In this document: positions 63,800 to 64,000 of the stretch, in pieces
How the letters are laid out: every line of letters starts with the position of its first letter
Numbering within the stretch: position 1 is the first letter of the stretch
Assembly (NCBI GenBank): GCA_963773835.1
Contig: CAVZCQ010000005.1
Span: 148,582 to 212,581, forward strand
DNA length: 64,000 nucleotides
DNA from: JOPF136 sp963773835
GTDB taxonomy: Bacteria; Acidobacteriota; Terriglobia; Acidiferrales; UBA7541
Reading direction: 5' to 3'
Program-made: the position numbers and the translations under genes
Notes under the pieces: model-generated
The model's database searches: none
What the model was told of the DNA's origin: nothing
The model's input: the letters and a program-made list of their open reading frames with translations, nothing else

Positions 63800-63834
63800 A
63801 GGGCCACGCCGGTCCGGGTGGCCCTTTGCTTTTC
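63800..63834 (+). terminator. Intrinsic terminator of micropeptide unit 3
   Basis: Eight-pair stem AGGGCCAC / GTGGCCCT with a ten-base loop that can pair further (CCGG/CCGG), followed by TTGCTTTT. It lies 27 bases after the third small ORF. Confidence 0.85.
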
Positions 63835-63932
63835 GGTCGCGATTCCCCCCCCGTACCGCCCTTCTGTTTGTTCTGCCGTTCGCGCTAGTCGAGCAGCCCA
63901 CCGCCGGTCACCCACATGAACGATTCCCCTGT

Positions 63933-63965
63933 GAAGGGATAATTCCCCCTGCGGCGTAAATTTTC
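63933..63965 (+). promoter_or_regulatory. Upstream motif D at the window edge
   Basis: GAAGGGATAATTCCCCCTG (63934-63951), preceded by a second ATTCCCCTG at 63923-63931. It matches motifs A to C and points to a fourth unit, whose promoter would fall near 64060 and whose ORF near 64125, beyond the window. Confidence 0.5.
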
Positions 63966-64000
63966 CCTCAATCGCCGCGCAGTGGTCTGTCGCAAGTGCT

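Noticed and set aside
62403..63965. CRISPR array from the regularly spaced repeats near the right end
   Set aside because: The repeated units are about 450-580 bases apart, imperfect, and contain promoters, ORFs and terminators.

Overview
The window comes from a high-GC bacterium, very probably an acidobacterium (phylum Acidobacteriota). The strongest pointers are a secreted protein with the Acidobacteria-type VWFA-related domain (7508-8614) and an 'ADOP'-type duplicated-domain permease paired with a PadR regulator (39326-42344). Large secreted beta-propeller and sialidase-like proteins and many secreted peptidases fit the same lineage. All calls come from reading the sequence. No database was searched.

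Layout. 1-4240: YqeY tail, an unknown protein, an OPT transporter and a rhomboid protease. 4241-13824: pyruvate kinase, an M20 peptidase, a VWFA protein, a 2-hydroxyacid dehydrogenase, then gpmI, eno and glgC (lower glycolysis and glycogen). 14167-28467: S21, a zinc-ribbon protein, and a run of secreted hydrolase-like proteins, with a HicB/HicA-like pair and an M61-like protein that lacks its catalytic Glu. 28482-39222: homodimeric pyruvate dehydrogenase E1, SDR, threonine dehydratase, a Phd/VapC pair, a STAS protein, a GT-C-like membrane protein and the pntAA-pntAB-pntB transhydrogenase. 39326-47689 (minus strand): a Crp/Fnr regulator, then RIC, NnrS, a cytochrome b-molybdoenzyme fusion and an HPP protein, which look like one nitric-oxide/nitrite response operon, followed by padR and the permease.

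47845-55897 is the most striking large structure. An 8-kb islet lies between an intact tRNA gene (CAU anticodon) and a 37-bp exact direct repeat of that tRNA's 3' half, the footprint of site-specific integration into a tRNA gene. It carries only an ArsR-type regulator and a six-gene hydrogenase-4-like membrane complex. In that complex the large subunit has lost all four Ni-Fe cysteine ligands, while the iron-sulfur clusters of the small subunit are kept. No integrase is present.

55983-60658: a cytochrome c-PQQ dehydrogenase fusion, a frameshifted D-aminoacylase, pyrophosphatase and MsrB. 60953-64000: a sigma-54 activator gene broken by about five frameshifts, followed by three tandem transcription units. 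Each unit has a repeated upstream motif, a sigma-54-type -24/-12 promoter with exact GG-N10-GC spacing, a 23-29 codon lysine-rich ORF with a shared N-terminus, and a strong intrinsic terminator. A fourth upstream motif at the window edge predicts another unit just outside. This array is the best candidate here for an undescribed system.
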